6,652 bases of DNA, taken from NCBI GenBank assembly GCA_900556765.1, contig USQH01000080.1, positions 1 through 6,652 of the forward strand, in the 5' to 3' direction. The notes under the pieces were generated by a model, which saw only the letters and a program-made list of their open reading frames with translations, ran no database searches and was not told where the DNA came from. Shown piece by piece: positions 5,948 to 6,652 of this stretch. Within the stretch, counting starts at the first letter, position 1; each line of letters starts with the position of its first letter. The DNA comes from an uncultured Oscillospiraceae bacterium (GTDB taxonomy: Bacteria > Bacillota > Clostridia > Oscillospirales > Acutalibacteraceae). A program made the position numbers and the translations under genes.

Positions 5948-6652
5948 ATGTATAGTGATTACATCGACAGCATCGGCTTCGTCGGAAAGTACGACAAAGA
6001 GGTCGCGGACGCAATGGCTCTTGAGCTTAAGCGTCAGCAGTCAAATATTGAGCTGATCGCTTCGGAAAACTTCGTTTCCCCTGCGGTCATGGCGGCTATG
6101 GGTTCGGTACTGACCAACAAATACGCCGAGGGCTATCCCGGCAAGCGGTACTACGGCGGCTGCTACGCCGTGGACATCACCGAGGAGATCGCCCGCAAGC
6201 GGGCCTGCCAGCTCTTCGGCTGCAGCTATGCCAATGTCCAGCCCCACTCCGGCGCCAACGCCAACCTGGCGGCCTTCGTGGCCCTGCTCCAGCCCGGCGA
6301 CACGGTGCTGAGCATGAGTCTGGCCCATGGCGGTCACCTGTCCCACGGCAGCCCCGTCAACATCTCCGGCAAATATTTCAACATCGTGCCCTATGGCGTG
6401 GAGGACGACACGGAGGTCATCAACTACGACAAGGTGATGGAGCTTGCCAAGACCTGCCGGCCCAAGCTGATCCTGGCCGGCGCCAGCGCCTATCCCCGCG
6501 TTCTGGATTTCGCCAGATTTCGGGAGATCGCCGACGCCGTGGGCGCCTATCTGATGGTGGATATGGCTCACATCGCGGGCCTTGTGGCCGCCGGGGTCCA
6601 TCCCTCCCCCATCCCCTATGCCGGCGTGGTGACCACCACCACCCACAAGACC
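5948..6652 (+). CDS. glyA: Serine hydroxymethyltransferase, 3' end outside window; coding sequence possibly chimeric
   Basis: SHMT is a cytoplasmic PLP enzyme that interconverts serine plus tetrahydrofolate with glycine plus 5,10-methylene-tetrahydrofolate, the main one-carbon source. The first 235 of roughly 410-430 residues are present. Motifs visible in order are ELIASENFVS (35-44), NKYAEGYPGKRYYGG (57-71, with the catalytic Glu at 61), NVQPHSGANAN (96-106), the LAHGGHLSHGSPVN region, VDMAH (204-208, with the PLP-contacting Asp at 205 and His at 208), and TTTTHK (229-234) where K234 is the PLP Schiff-base lysine. The window ends one codon later. Start: ATG with AAGGAG 8 nt upstream. Base and codon use change sharply from about 6122 on, at the conserved 57-71 motif, although frame and protein similarity continue. 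The 3' two-thirds may therefore derive from a different genome. Confidence 0.96.
   Translation, partial: MYSDYIDSIGFVGKYDKEVADAMALELKRQQSNIELIASENFVSPAVMAAMGSVLTNKYAEGYPGKRYYGGCYAVDITEEIARKRACQLFGCSYANVQPHSGANANLAAFVALLQPGDTVLSMSLAHGGHLSHGSPVNISGKYFNIVPYGVEDDTEVINYDKVMELAKTCRPKLILAGASAYPRVLDFARFREIADAVGAYLMVDMAHIAGLVAAGVHPSPIPYAGVVTTTTHKT
6118..6160. other. Abrupt composition and codon-use junction inside glyA
   Basis: By hand count GC is about 49% over 5941-6120 and about 68% over 6121-6360. Codons ending in A or T fall from 21 of 57 (5951-6121) to about 21 of 177 (6122-6652). The change coincides with the most conserved SHMT segment (residues 57-71), where two unrelated glyA genes could share a long identical stretch. 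This fits a chimeric assembly join; intragenic recombination or transfer is the alternative. Confidence 0.6.

Noticed and set aside
6041..6646. A 201-codon minus-strand open frame rich in Gly, His and Ala, opposite glyA
   Set aside because: It is the antisense of GC-rich SHMT coding sequence, where high third-position GC removes stops. The low-complexity product has no recognisable domain.

Overview
The window looks like a chromosomal housekeeping stretch from a Bacillota (Firmicutes) bacterium, most likely an anaerobic Clostridia/Oscillospiraceae-type organism. The reasons are a TmcAL (YlbM) family tRNA(Met) cytidine acetate ligase, a YhfW-like FAD/Rieske oxidoreductase, fermentative acetate kinase, strong AGGAGG-type ribosome binding sites, and A/T-rich spacers between genes of roughly 50-57% GC. 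Organism placement is inference. I see no RNA genes, CRISPR array, insertion sequence or phage genes.

Left half, minus strand, read right to left: ackA (3572-2346, acetate kinase) ends at a strong, probably bidirectional terminator (about 2255-2296). Next is a 247-residue membrane-anchored YdcF/DUF218 protein (2224-1481), followed by its own terminator (1402-1438). Last is a FAD-dependent oxidoreductase with a C-terminal Rieske [2Fe-2S] domain (1263 to beyond position 1), cut by the window edge just after the second Rieske motif. The two terminators suggest three separate transcription units rather than one operon.

Right half, plus strand: a 159-bp A/T-rich divergent region (3573-3731), containing two pairs of direct repeats and candidate promoters in both directions, separates ackA from tmcAL (3732-4916, TTG start). 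A galactose-mutarotase-like protein resembling DUF4380 (4936-5874) follows 19 bp later and is probably cotranscribed. After a 73-bp spacer comes glyA (5948 to beyond 6652, serine hydroxymethyltransferase), cut by the window edge one codon after its PLP-binding lysine.

How the genes relate: AckA makes acetate and ATP from acetyl phosphate and ADP. TmcAL consumes acetate and ATP to make N4-acetylcytidine at the wobble base of elongator tRNA(Met). Their divergent arrangement therefore places the acetate producer beside an acetate-using tRNA modifier. The other genes have no obvious functional link.

The most notable oddity is inside glyA. From about 6122 onward the same reading frame switches abruptly to much higher GC and almost exclusively G/C-ending codons. 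The change falls at the highly conserved motif around residues 57-71. This looks like an assembly chimera, or less likely an intragenic recombination junction, so the last ~500 bp should not be assumed to come from the same genome. I did not find a convincing previously undescribed system here.
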